NCBI GenBank assembly: GCA_032209605.1
Contig: JASFXZ010000026.1
Coordinates: 4,898,001-4,962,000, forward strand
Length of the DNA stretch: 64,000 bases
Reading direction: 5' to 3'
Source: Mactromeris polynyma
Lineage: Eukaryota > Mollusca > Bivalvia > Venerida > Mactridae
The notes under the pieces are model-generated. The model ran no database searches, had not been told where the DNA came from, and was given only the letters and a program-made list of their open reading frames with translations. Position numbers and translations under genes: made by a program. The first letter of the stretch is position 1. The number at the start of each line of letters is the position of its first letter. Positions 1 through 10,586 of the stretch are shown one piece after another.

Positions 1-12
1 GGCTTAGATGGC

Positions 13-84
13 CGCCCCTTAGCTCAGTGAGTAGAGTGCCATGCTAGTGTTAGGGGGTCATGGATCCGAGCCCCACATTGGGCG
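13..84 (+). repeat. tRNA-like SINE head or tRNA pseudogene
   Basis: The segment has a TAGCTCAGTGAGTAGAG box A and a GGATCCGAGCC box B, the internal RNA polymerase III promoter elements of tRNA-derived SINEs. The outer arms CGCCCCTT and ATTGGGCG pair at only part of their positions and the T-stem has mismatches, so a working tRNA is unlikely. Confidence 0.5.
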
Positions 85-1987
85 CACCTTTACCCCTTGA
101 TTTACTTCACTGTTATGGTAAAACTCAGGGGAAAAACTAGCATGCTCCTCAGTGGGATTGAACAGCACAATTTAATCTAGCAGAAAGAAAAATGAACATT
201 CAAATTTTTTTGATTGGCATTATTCATTTAAGAACTTAAGATATATAATGTATGTATTTCACGTTCCTTCTTTACAAGTCAGTAAATTACCAGTTATTGA
301 GAATTTTATGTATTTCATATATTTATGTAACCGAACCGAAAGAAACTGAACTAAACTGAGAGACAACAGGCTCTGCATCATTGCAGCCCTACTACACTGG
401 CATTGAATTATTGATAATATACAGTTAAATCTCATTACAACAGAATATTTGTTTAACAACACAAATCCAGGCAGTGGGATCAAATATGCACATTGCTTCA
501 TTGGTCAAATTCAATATAATGACATATTCAATACATTATAATACTGCAAATAAAAATTAATTTCTTGCCTTGTAGATGACAGTGATTGAAATCCAGTATC
601 ATGGAAGTAACCTTGCACCATTGGAGCAGTAATCATGGTAGAAGTCATCAGAACATGGAAAAGACACTATAGAATAGAACAGAATCACACAGATAAGTGA
701 CTCTATTCACTTCATTTTTCCTAAATTTTGTCATTTGCCTATTATGTTCAGTCTGTCCAGTGAAATTAGTTGGGAGAAGTCATGATGTATGCAGTACAAA
801 TCATTGCCTATTTCTTCCATGTTGATCATTATTGTTTGTACCTGTTAATATCATTAGTTAACAAAAAACATCAAAATCATCATCATCGTTTAGAAGTAGA
901 AAGATTGATTGACTGGAGTAGTAATAGCAATAAAAAAAAGTAAGTTGTATTCTCTACTACAATTTTATTCATTCATTTTATTTTATCATCATTTGAAGTT
1001 TTCATTAGTATCCTTGGTTGGTGTTTGTGGTGTTAGAGAAATGTTGGTTGAGTAACATGTTGAATGGTCCAGGAAGGTGATTTAGTCCCATTAATTGGTC
1101 AGTTTATAGATGTGGTTTTGTTGTTGCATTGACTGGTTTCTGTGGTAGGTTATTAATGCATGGAAGACAGTGTAACTTACAGAAAGCAAAATCAAGGTGC
1201 TGTAATTCATTTCAAATTTTGTGTATATACCAGTGCATTTGAAAGTGTTTTAAGTAATTTACATTTGCTCTATGCTTTGACAAAAAAGCCTCAGTCTGAT
1301 TGGATGAATTTTAGAAACGTCAGAAATTGTATGAGAGAATTGTATTTGATGAGAATAGGTTATTTTTTCTGTCTGGCTTTCTTCCATCAAACTACATAGA
1401 AATATGCATGAATAGAAGAGTTATTTTTCAATGGAATTATATAAGATATGCTATATAATGCATAATACATGTAGTTATGTGATTCCGTATATTGAGTAAA
1501 GACCATTTCTGTAGGCGGACTGTCTGACAGAGTGCATTGACCAAAGTCTGTTACAGTAAAGGTTACAAGTCAACATGTATTCAGATTATTTCAATTGTGT
1601 GAATATGGTTAGAATTTTCCATATTTTTCAGTTAGCAGAGTTAGATACTTAAATTATTTTGACTCACCTGAGCTAGTTTTTATGGCTTGTTTGAAATACT
1701 GTCCTGTGCTCTACATGGTAATATTAGCTACAAAAGAATATTAGTTGTGATAAGCATGGGCATTGCCAGCGATAAGTTAAAAATTGAAAAACAAATATGA
1801 CCAAAAGTGGACCCCTCCATAGAAAGTCTGAAAAATGGCCCAGCTACACACACCCCTGATAGGTGATTAATAATTTGAAATAATGTATAAACCGAAGATA
1901 ATGCTGTTATATTGCCAGTTCATTTATACCTGGTACAGTTTAGTTACAGTTTATTATGTATATACTCACAATACTTAATACTCTTAC
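85..1987. other. Non-coding DNA, nothing assigned
   Basis: AT-rich sequence without a recognisable gene. The longest open frames (about 80 codons at 259-501 and 1160-1399) have no domain signature and look like chance. A TTTACTGTAACAG acceptor-like site on the minus strand ends at 1548 and could follow the candidate exon at 1988-2139 in phase, but the frame then runs into a stop with no donor. Confidence 0.6.
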
Positions 1988-2139
1988 ATGTCTGTCCACT
2001 GACAAGTGACCATCATGCAGTAGTTGTCTTACTCGTTGTCCGTAAAACATTCTGGTTCGTAGTCCTATTATCCATCCTGTTGGGCCATTAATCCCTCTCT
2101 GAAGGCCCTGGGGGTATTGCTTGTCTTTTGTTGTCGTAG
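1988..2139 (-). other. Candidate host exon, open in one frame
   Basis: On the minus strand a CACACCAG acceptor-like site is followed by 152 bases that stay open in one frame (2 bases plus 50 codons) and end at GACAGACAT before a strong donor, GTAAGAG. The patch is more GC-rich than its surroundings. The peptide includes GWIIGLRTRMFYGQRVRQLL, which I cannot assign to a family. The call rests on splice-like borders and an open frame, so it could be chance. Confidence 0.25.
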
Positions 2140-2640
2140 CTGGTGTGGATGTATAAAGTATTGAGAAAAATGTTACCTAAATGAGATTGTGATGATCGTA
2201 ATGACATACATAACCGTGCGACAGCAAGTATATTCGGTACAGTTAAATGTCTTGTCTTACTACAGATCTGTCTATATGTTGCATGCACACATGAATGAAT
2301 TTTACTTGATAAGAAAGATCCATTTTATGATATCTGTGTATGAACTCATTTTAAAGATATGGGCAGTGGTCCTGAAATGCTGATATATGATCAAAGTGCT
2401 GTGATGACTGAAGGCCTGGGGCTGCTGAAAGTTGGATTGTGGGTTTGCTTGCTTGTTACAGATGTAGTGATTTGTTTGCACACAAATTAACACATAATGT
2501 ATTATTTCGGGAAACTGGGACAAATGAATATCATCTTATATTCAAAATTGTATGACAATTTGCTTAAAATTTTGTGTTTATCGGATTTTTTGTGTCTAAT
2601 TAGTCTATGTTATACTTGCTTGTTGTACGCACTTATCAAA
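2140..2640. other. Non-coding DNA, nothing assigned
   Basis: I see no gene, RNA or clear repeat here. Short open frames lack any domain signature. Confidence 0.5.
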
Positions 2641-3266
2641 TTGTACCATTCATGGTGAGCCTTTTGGATCCTTGGATGCCCATTGTCGTGCATCTTGAAT
2701 CGTGCGTCGTGCATCAACATTTTCTTGAAACAACATCTCTACCCATACATGTACCACAGAATGGATTTTGTCCAAATTTCACAGGAATGATCCTTGGGTG
2801 GGCCTCTTTCAAAGTTGCATAAGTCATTCCGGTCCCTCTGCATAATTAGGTCACAGGAGCATAAATAGATTTTAAAAGTGTAAAATTTGAAATTGTTCTT
2901 GTTCAAAACCCTAAGGTCTAGATCTTTGATATTTGGTGTGTAGCATTGTCTAGTGGCCCTCTTACAAGATTGCATCAATTTCTAAGTTCCATCAAAAAAC
3001 ATTGCTGCCAGGGGGCGGGACTTGTTCCCTATATGTATATAGTGGAAACTATAAACAACATCTCCTCCTAAATCACTCTTTTTGACCAAACTTCACAGGA
3101 ATGATCCTTAGGCTGTGCTCATTCGAAGTTATATGAATAGTTCCGGTCTGTTGCATAAGTAGGTCACAGGAGCTAAAAATAGATTTTAAAAGTGTTAACT
3201 TTGAAAATCTTCTTGTCCTAAACCACAAGGTCTAGAGCTTGGTGTGAAGCATTGTCTAGTACTGCG
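2641..3266 (+). repeat. Dispersed repeat family A, copy 1 (3' truncated)
   Basis: It resembles the segments at 20288-21540 and 22925-23530. Shared blocks include CACAGGAATGATCCTT, AGGTCACAGGAG and ATTTGGTGTGTAGCATTGTC. An internal unit of about 300 bp occurs twice (from about 2780 and about 3085). The second unit breaks off at GTCTAGT, where a LINE fragment begins, so the usual 3' end with the GGCCCTCTTGTT signature is missing. Confidence 0.7.
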
Positions 3267-3682
3267 CTTCGGTCTGGAACCCCTACACCAAACAGTACAT
3301 ATTAAAGCTGGTGATGGTGCAACGTAGAGTTGCTCGGTACACTAGCAACTGGTACAGGAACACCAGCAGCGTTACAGAAATGCTCAATGAACTTTGCTGG
3401 GAGTCATTAGAGTCAAAACGCACCAAGATCCAGCTCATCATGATGTACAGAATCTTGAAAGATTTGGTAGACATCAAGTCAACTTTATACTTAATACCTG
3501 CATCTACACATACCAGGTCACAACACTCTACCAAACTTAGACAACTTGCATCCAGGACCGACAACTACAAATTCAGTTTCTTCCCTCGCACCATTCGCAC
3601 GTGGAATTCTTTACCGGCAATCATCGCTGAGGCCCCTGACTTGGTACACTTCAAGCAGGAGCTCACAAAAGTAAAATTCTAA
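3267..3682 (+). pseudogene. Non-LTR retrotransposon reverse transcriptase, C-terminal fragment
   Basis: The frame reads SVWNPYTKQYILKL, then QRRVARYTSNWYRNTSSVTE and FFPRTIRTWNSLP, and ends in TAA at 3682. This is the conserved C-terminal region of reverse transcriptases of invertebrate non-LTR retrotransposons of the Jockey/CR1 kind. The endonuclease, fingers and palm are absent. The left border lies directly against repeat family A, as expected for a 5'-truncated insertion. About 130 codons remain of an element that normally encodes some 900-1000 residues. No poly-A tail or target duplication is obvious. Confidence 0.85.
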
Positions 3683-4058
3683 GGCAGCTATCCTTTTCTT
3701 TTTATTCTTAATGTGTGTTTGCCCTCTGATATCAGTATCTGTTATGTCCTCCTATGAATCAACGCAAGTATTCTTGACCGCATTGACCTGACGTAACGTC
3801 TTACCACGTCGTGGGGGATGGCATTCCACTCGTGAATTAAGGCAGCAGTCAGATCATTGATATTTTTGATGAAGTGGTGCAACTTTTACTTTTCACCCCT
3901 ACGTCATTCAAGCGTTAACATTATACCGAGAATGACCTAAATTTAATTTAACAATAATGCATCATGTTTGCCTATATGTTTTATCTAAATGGTTACAAAC
4001 TTTATTTCTAAGTCAGTGCACAGTTTCTTTTCGGTGTCAGTATAGTATTCTTTAATTT
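3683..4058. other. Possible LINE 3' untranslated region, then unassigned DNA
   Basis: The stretch to about 3865 contains a GC-richer block (ACGTCGTGGGGGATGGCATT) that could be the 3' tail of the preceding LINE fragment. I cannot confirm it without a second copy. Nothing else is visible. Confidence 0.3.
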
Positions 4059-4440
4059 TGTGCTTTGACTTGGTCTTTGATTTGTTCATGTCATTTGTTT
4101 ATTGCCATAGTCATTCTGATGATTCTGAAAGTATCTGTGTTGAGTCTTTTATCCTTGTTGTTGTTGAGCATATATTTGATTGTGTTCCTCACTCTCTTCT
4201 TTCTTGTCTACATTTAACATTGATATTTTGCCATTTCTGTATGTTTGGTTCTTGATCTTTGTCAGACATTGCAATTCACAAACAGATCTGTCACTCAGAT
4301 TGTCTCACCACCTAAAGATATGAAGTATTGAAGAGGGTGGACTGTCAATGTGACTGTAATTCACATAGGAGAAATTTCGTACAAGGAAAATTTCGATGCA
4401 ATAATACTAACCATAGATTTTTATTGAAGACATCCATATG
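4059..4440 (+). repeat. Left arm of a long inverted repeat
   Basis: Read on the plus strand, this segment matches the reverse complement of about 5683-6053. Shared blocks include CATTCTGATGATTCTGAAAG, CACTCAGATTGTCTCACCAC and ACAAGGAAAATTT. Both arms carry a shadow frame of similar peptide sequence only because they are copies. No protein family is recognisable. Confidence 0.75.
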
Positions 4441-4648
4441 TTTATACTTTACTTATATGTTCCCCTTTTGGATTGTATGATTTATAATAATTTTGTGTAA
4501 TGGTATCAAAAAATCTGGAAATATTAAACACAGTAATAACAACTATTTAGAAGACTATTTATCTGAAACCTAATCTGACATTTTATATAAATTGGGCAGA
4601 GATGTTAGAAGTATGTTCGTGGTGACAAATTTGGAGTATGTTACTAAG

Positions 4649-5455
4649 GTGTCATTTAAGGGTATTCTGGACTTGCATCATATGGCAACGTTTCGGCCAG
4701 ACCCTATTCCAAATTTCATTCTAAGTTGGTTAAATGAAGGTGCATTGAATATATTACTGAGGTTTGAGGACCTTTTGGAACTCAGCACATAATGCTACAA
4801 AATTTCAAGTTGCATATAACCTCACTTAGGATTTCATTTATTTAAGGACAGTTAGTGTAAATTATTTCTGTATAGAAAATGTCAAACATTAAGGTTTAAG
4901 GTAGGTTTAAGGAACTTTTCGGAACCTATTTTTACTCAAAATGGCATATTAAGGTGCATTTCAGGAAATTTTTGGAACTTTTTTCAATTAAGTATGTGGT
5001 AGGTTTAGTGGATCATTTCAGAACTATTTTATACTGAAATTCCATATCAGGGGCTTAGGTTAAGGATCTTTTCGGAACTTATTTTGGCATCAAAATTTCA
5101 TTAAAATTTACCAAATACTGCATATATCTTATTCTTGCATAAAGGAGCGATCCTTTAAACTATTCAATTTAAATAAGGTCATGTTCAATGCAAACTCTGT
5201 TTCCCTTAGGAATATTGAGGAGTGAAACTGCTCAATCTGCTTGTTATAAATTGGCAGTTACAAGGTCTTAGGTTATTTATCAACAATCAAGAGCTCTTCA
5301 ACTTTTCATAAATTATTTTAGGTTCAGGGTCTCAATTAAGGTTCAAGGTATTAAGGTTTACTTTTAAGGTTGCGATTAAGGGTCATGTGGTCATTTCCAG
5401 TATTACAAGGTTATAGGCAGAGAACTTGTAAGTACTCTAGCTTCATTTAGAAGTT
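4649..5455. repeat. Dispersed repeat family B, copy 1
   Basis: This stretch is paralogous to 18478-19365. Both begin GTGTCATTTAAGGGTATTCT and share GCAACNTTTCGGCCAGACCC, CAACTATTCAATTTAAATAA and ATTAAGGGTCAT in the same order. The middle contains many AAGGTTNAGG and TTTTCGGAACC variants. It lies between the arms of the inverted repeat. No coding capacity is recognised. Confidence 0.75.
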
Positions 5456-5682
5456 AGTACTAGTTTCATATTTGGAATCATGAACATGCTTATGAAAGAG
5501 TAAATTTGACGTTTGTCTGGTTACAAATTGGATAAATAAGCTTCTGAATTGCTAATGTACATCCTGTAACAAACCTGTTAATAGTGTTTAAGACCAAAAC
5601 CAATAAGTGAAACAGAATCATTTGGATTGGTGTTCAGGAGAAAATAGTGATTCTGTATGTTATTGGTAAACCTCAACAATAT

Positions 5683-6053
5683 GGTTGTCTTTAATAAATA
5701 TCTACGGTTAGTATTATTGCATCTAAATTTTCCTTGTACGAAATTTGTACTATGTGAATTACATTGACATTGCCAGTTCATCCTCTTCAAGACTTCTTAT
5801 CTGTATGTGGTGAGACAATCTGAGTGACATATCTGTCTGTGAATTGCAATGTCTGTCAAAGGCCAAGAACCAAACATATAGCATTGGCCAAAGATCAATA
5901 TTAAATGAAGACAAGAACGGAGAGCGTGATGAACACAATCTAATATATGCTGAACAACAACAAGGATGAAAGACTCAACACAGACACTTTCAGAATCATC
6001 AGAATGACTATGGCAATTGACAAATGGCATGAAAAAATCAAAGACCAAGTCAC
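5683..6053 (-). repeat. Right arm of the long inverted repeat
   Basis: This is the reverse-complement partner of 4059-4440, somewhat diverged. Its outer edge abuts the truncated end of the Ty3-like element at about 6054, where the protein frame stops resembling pol and becomes repeat-derived. Confidence 0.75.
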
Positions 6054-6259
6054 ATAATTTACAAAACATAGGAACCTTTCCACCTCCTTGGAACAGTTCA
6101 GGACTGCCCAGTTGGTTACTGATTGTATATTTTTCTCAGTCATGGACACCTATTCCCCATTGACCGTTCTTTCCAAGAATTCCACCTCTGTCTGGAAAAA
6201 TCAGCATTTCTGGGGTTTCAGCTTCAATCCATGTTCCCTGAAGCGCTTAAATGCCTCTT

Positions 6260-7312
6260 CTAAGTTTTTAAGTGTTCTCCAAAGGTCTTGCCCATCACCA
6301 GGATATCATACAGAAATGCCAAGATGGTCTTCCAGGTCAGTCCTTGGAGAACCAGATTGACTACACGCGAGTAAGTGGCTGGTGCATTTGTTAGACCAAA
6401 CCCCATCTGTACATGTTCAAATAGACCGTACCTGGTGATGAATGCTGTCTTTTTCCTTTCCTCTGGTTTAATGCCCATCTGCGAATATGCCGCATTGGCG
6501 TCCTGTTTAGAAAACCATACGTTTCCCGTAAGGGCATCTAAACAGTCCTCTACCAGAGGGAGCGGGAATGTGTTGTTGACTGTAACGTTATTGAGGGCCA
6601 TATAGTCAATGCACCAGCGCACTGTACTATTCTGCTTCAGAATAAAAAACCGGCACGGAAGTCCATTCGGAAGTACTCTCCAGTATGACTCCTGCCTACA
6701 ATATCTTCTCGAAGTGTGCCGCTTCTTCACCTGCAAAACATGCAGGTGTCCTCCTGATCCATTGCTTGATAGGCTTAGCCTCCCCAGTATCTATTGCATG
6801 TTCCATCTCATTAAAATTGCCCAAATCAACTTCGTCTTTTGCAAAAACATCACCGTAGTTGCTGATGAGTTGACAAATAGCTGTTGACTGTTCCTTGTTC
6901 AAATTATTGGTTGAGGCCATCACCATTGATCGCAAGTGTTCAGGCACTGATGTTGGTAATGTGGCATTTGTGCCTTCCCTATCCTCAGTTAAGCCGGCCA
7001 AGCAAACTGGTGGGTCAGCTCCTCGGTTTGTTTTTTTCTCTGACCCATCCGGGCCATTTTTCTTGTCTTAACGTTTTCCCCCTCACTGTCAAATATGGAT
7101 ATCACCTCCAAAGCATTGCCTACTAACTGTCCCTTCTTTAGTGTCTGCAAATTGTTTGAGGGGTTAACTAAACACACCATTGGGTCTTCACCTAAAGCAT
7201 GTATTGATTTGGGCATTAGGCGCTGTAACCCCTCTACTGGTTCTGTACAGTATTTTCCCAAACTATGTTGCAACTTGCACACAGTGCATACCACTGAATT
7301 AGGCAGTATCAC
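6260..7312 (-). pseudogene. Reverse transcriptase remnant with mutated catalytic motif
   Basis: A pre-RT linker (7312-6989) is followed in another frame by an RT N-terminus containing YGDVFAKDEVDLGNFNEMEH, then by palm sequence with CIDYMALNNVTVNNTFPLP and SKQDANAAYSQM. The expected catalytic FLDD reads FLYD (codons 6316-6305; the changed codon is 6310-6308), so a metal-binding aspartate has become tyrosine. Beyond 6260 the thumb continues with two further stops (after KLKPQKC and after RTVNGE) before the fragment ends near 6054. At least one frameshift separates linker and RT. This copy cannot be catalytic. Confidence 0.85.
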
Positions 7313-7881
7313 TGTCCGTTTAGGAGAGTTACCATAGCCACGTAGGGTTGGGTATCTTTCTGACTCGTCACCAATGGAATGCTTTCTCCCTCAATTCGTA
7401 AGCAGTTCAAGTGTAAGTCTAGGACATCTTTTAAGTGATGTAATAGGTCATGTCCCAACACTATTTCATCATGGATTGGTGCTACATACACTTGTTCTCT
7501 GAACTCTGTGTGGCCTAGTTGTAGATCGAGTGGTTTCATCACAATTTCCTTCATCGCCGACTTCTTGTCAGTCAACTGCATGTTAAGGTTCTTGACTTTT
7601 CAAGGCTTGTTCCCTAATCTATCATACGCAGATGATGAGACTATCGTCACTTCTGCACCAGAATCTATGTGTGCCCTTACCTAGAGTCCACCTATCTTTA
7701 CATTAACATAAGAAGACCCTGCCCTCACCATATGAATTGAAATAGTCTCCTCAGTGTTTGCTCTGTTCAGGTCACTACACTGTGACTTCTTGGTTGTGAT
7801 GGAATGTCCGATTTTGTCCTGCTGTTGTATACCCCTAATAGGTGGTACTATCAGAAAATGGCCTACATTCTGGCCCCTCAC
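7309..7881 (-). pseudogene. Retroviral-type aspartic protease, two in-frame stops
   Basis: One minus-strand frame carries the active-site motif DSGA (codons at 7665-7654), followed by TIVSSSAYDRLGNK. Further on it reads VLGHDLLHHLKD, matching the ILGxDFL block that closes the fold. The frame is cut by TAG at 7681-7683, just before the active site, and by TGA at 7600-7602, between active site and flap. Family knowledge: this enzyme is a homodimer that processes gag-pol. With both stops it cannot be made as one chain. Confidence 0.8.
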
Positions 7882-8335
7882 AGTTCAAAGGACCTCTCTG
7901 TTGGCTGTTTTCCGATTCCCCCCAATTCTTGGACATCATATATTGTTTAAATTTTCGGCAATTTCTCTTAATATGTCCAAGTGCTTTGCAAAAAAAAAAG
8001 TTAAATGAGGGTCTGCCTTGGCCTGCGTTTGGAAGTTCTCTCAATGGTTTGTCCTTCACAGCGAAACTGGCTTCAAGTTGACTAGTTTGGTTTTCCATGG
8101 CCTGTTCCAGTCGGTCTATTCTCGTGGTCTCTGCTACTGGTACGGCATTTATTGATATGTCATTTTCTTTTGGCCCCTGACCTTCAACTGCCTTGGTAAC
8201 ATACTGGTAGTGCCTTACAAAATCCACCACCTGTTGGATAGTTGCTGGCCTCTCCAAACAGGCATCTTTTCCCGCATCTCTGTCGAAACATCCCTGACAA
8301 AACTTGGAAATAACTTCTCGTGTGGCCAATGTCAA
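7835..8335 (-). pseudogene. Gag remnant with damaged zinc knuckle
   Basis: About 166 codons are open. The C-terminal part contains CKALGHIKRNC, the second half of a retroviral-type CCHC knuckle (C-x4-H-x4-C). The first cysteine, expected three residues earlier, reads phenylalanine inside a run of T bases, so the knuckle is incomplete. The upstream part has the CFDRDAGKDACLERP-type charged stretch common in invertebrate Ty3-like gag, then a glutamine-rich linker. The role would have been capsid formation and RNA binding. It lies upstream of the protease, as expected for a gag-pol element. Confidence 0.75.
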
Positions 8336-8338
8336 TAC

Positions 8339-10586
8339 TCAGGTATCAAATCAAGGTGGCGCTCTAAGGGCTCATAGGGACCATAGTTTAACCTTTCAAC
8401 TATTCAATTTAAATAAGAACATTTAGGATTACTTCTAAGGCTGCTATTAAGAATTAAGTGTGATGTTTTTGATATGAAGATGGAAATATTAAGCTAGTGA
8501 CCTGTAGTGCAGATTTTAGTTGGGAAAGAAAGGTTAATGATTCAAGACATACAAGATGGCCATATCATTCTAAGCTAAATATTGACATTTTGAACTATTG
8601 CACGATAATGGACATTTTCCTGCCACCAAGTTGCTTGTATCTTTTATGTGCAATAATTTGCTTCAGTGTTCAGATTTCCTTTGTGTTATAATTAAAGAGG
8701 CTTTGTTGATGAGTGGTCCCTGAAAAGAGGTTGTTGTAGAGCCATGTTTGACTGTATTATACTGATGGAAAAAATCAATCTCTTACTGTAATAACTATAA
8801 TAAAAGTCCATATGGAAAGTATGTTACTGTGTTTGAACTGGAGAAAAAAACATTATGACCACTGATTACTACTTATGTCCCTGTTATGCTAAATTTAGAC
8901 AATTGTTTCTAAATACAATATACAGCATAATCATAATTTCACTAAAGCACCTATCACTTCAATCATTCAAATGTATTGTATCATTTAAGTACATGTGTAC
9001 TGAAAGTTGTTGTTGGTTCATGTCACAAAAAATTATAATTTCTTGATTTTAGACAGATTCTATTGAGATGACAGCCATAATTTTCTTACTTAAACCTATA
9101 TGTGTTACAAATTGAAACCATTTTGGAATATAATGTACAATTCACTAAATGCTTAAGATAAATTAAAAAAACGATGAAAATTAATAGCATTGCATAGACA
9201 ATAATTATGTTACAATATGCTTAGATATTGATGATTACACAATATGTTATTTATATTGTTGAGTGTCCAAAGTTCAAACAACATTTTTAAAATATTGTAA
9301 GGCATAGGGTTACTTTTCTTGCTTGGCATTATTGTTTAAGAATACATTTAGAAAATGTAAATATTAATTAGCACTCCATTAAGTGAAGGAATTCAATCCA
9401 TTATAAAAATGTTACAAATGAATAATGCATCTTTCTTTGGATGGTTAGATAGTCAACAGGGTAAATCACAAAGTATAATTCTTTTACATACTAATTGTTC
9501 TAATAGAGCAAGCACTTGTCCATTTGTGAGAAAGTAATATTAAGCTTTAACAGACCAGAACAGAACTAATTAATGCAAAATCAGACATTGGTTATCACAT
9601 GGCAAAATCCCTTCATACAATCATGATACAATTCTGAGAAAATGGAATACTGGCATACTGAATACAATCTCAGGTTTAATACATTTATGAGCAGGTTGTC
9701 AACATATTTCTGATATATGTTTTCATAGATCAGTGGCTTATGAGCCATTTGTCACTTATCAATACAAGAACATAAGGGTATACTTAGATGAACAACTCAA
9801 CTCTTACATAAACCACTAGTTTTTGAATAAATCTCTAATGTCTAAAGCAGTACATATAGTTACATCTTGGTAAAAATGCACAGTTAAATTCATTGACTTT
9901 ACATGTACAATGAATAAAATATATAATTGCTTATATAATTTATGAAACATTTTTACTTTGAGATCTTTTTACAAAGATATTTGATAGGTGTTTTAATACT
10001 TGACATTCTCAGTTATAACATTTGTTGAAGATCAAATTATTTGATGTATTGCAATAGTCTGGGAAATGTTAATGGCTAATTTTACTTTATTTCTTTAAAT
10101 ACCAGTGCATTTTAAGATCCTATAATTTTCCTCATATTTTATTATTGGATGAATTGTCATGAAGTATATGACTTCTAAAAAATTAATTATATATACACAA
10201 TGCTTTGTAAAGATTGGTAATGCTGATTTGAGATCTCATCTTTTACAAAGAAAAGTAATACATATGGTACTATCAGACTTTAAAGTACCTTACTAATAAA
10301 AAGTGATTTTAAGGCATTCTGGTGTTAATATGTCAGCTGGTTTTGGATTGTTTAAGGGTGATTCTTGGTTGTCTTGTTGTTGCATAAATAGTTAAAATCT
10401 TGTAAATGAGAGGAATTTTTTCAGGAGTATAAATGTTAAAACAAAAGATAAGATCACCAAGATATTTAAGGTGTATCAGAGATTTGTCATACTCCTGATT
10501 ATTTACCGTGCATTAGGTGGATTGTGTCAGGTTTCATTGTGATTGCCACATTATAGATGATAATGACAAACAACTCAGCAATTGTA
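8339..10586. other. Non-coding DNA with a short family B fragment
   Basis: About 8390-8420 repeats the family B block CAACTATTCAATTTAAATAA. The rest is AT-rich with no recognisable gene, RNA or terminal-repeat pair. Short open frames at 8497-8691 and 8855-9046 look like chance. Confidence 0.5.

Larger units (their letters stand above)
6054..8338 (-). mobile_element. Ty3/Gypsy-like retrotransposon fragment, gag to RT thumb
   Basis: The minus-strand order is gag, protease, linker, reverse transcriptase. It stops just after the RT thumb, in a reading like SVTNWAVLNCSKEVERFL. RNase H, integrase and both LTRs are absent, and gag lacks an obvious N-terminus. Coding is broken by in-frame stops and frameshifts. 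The outer borders meet the inverted-repeat arm at 6053 and, at 8339 onward, a short family B piece. This is a dead internal fragment. Confidence 0.9.

Noticed and set aside
1160..1399. 79-codon plus-strand frame
   Set aside because: No recognisable family, no splice context and no codon pattern that distinguishes it from AT-rich background.
4058..6149. Similar 65-90 codon frames on opposite strands at 4058-4255 and 5797-6069
   Set aside because: The similarity comes from an inverted DNA repeat; there is no domain and the frames are broken at different points.
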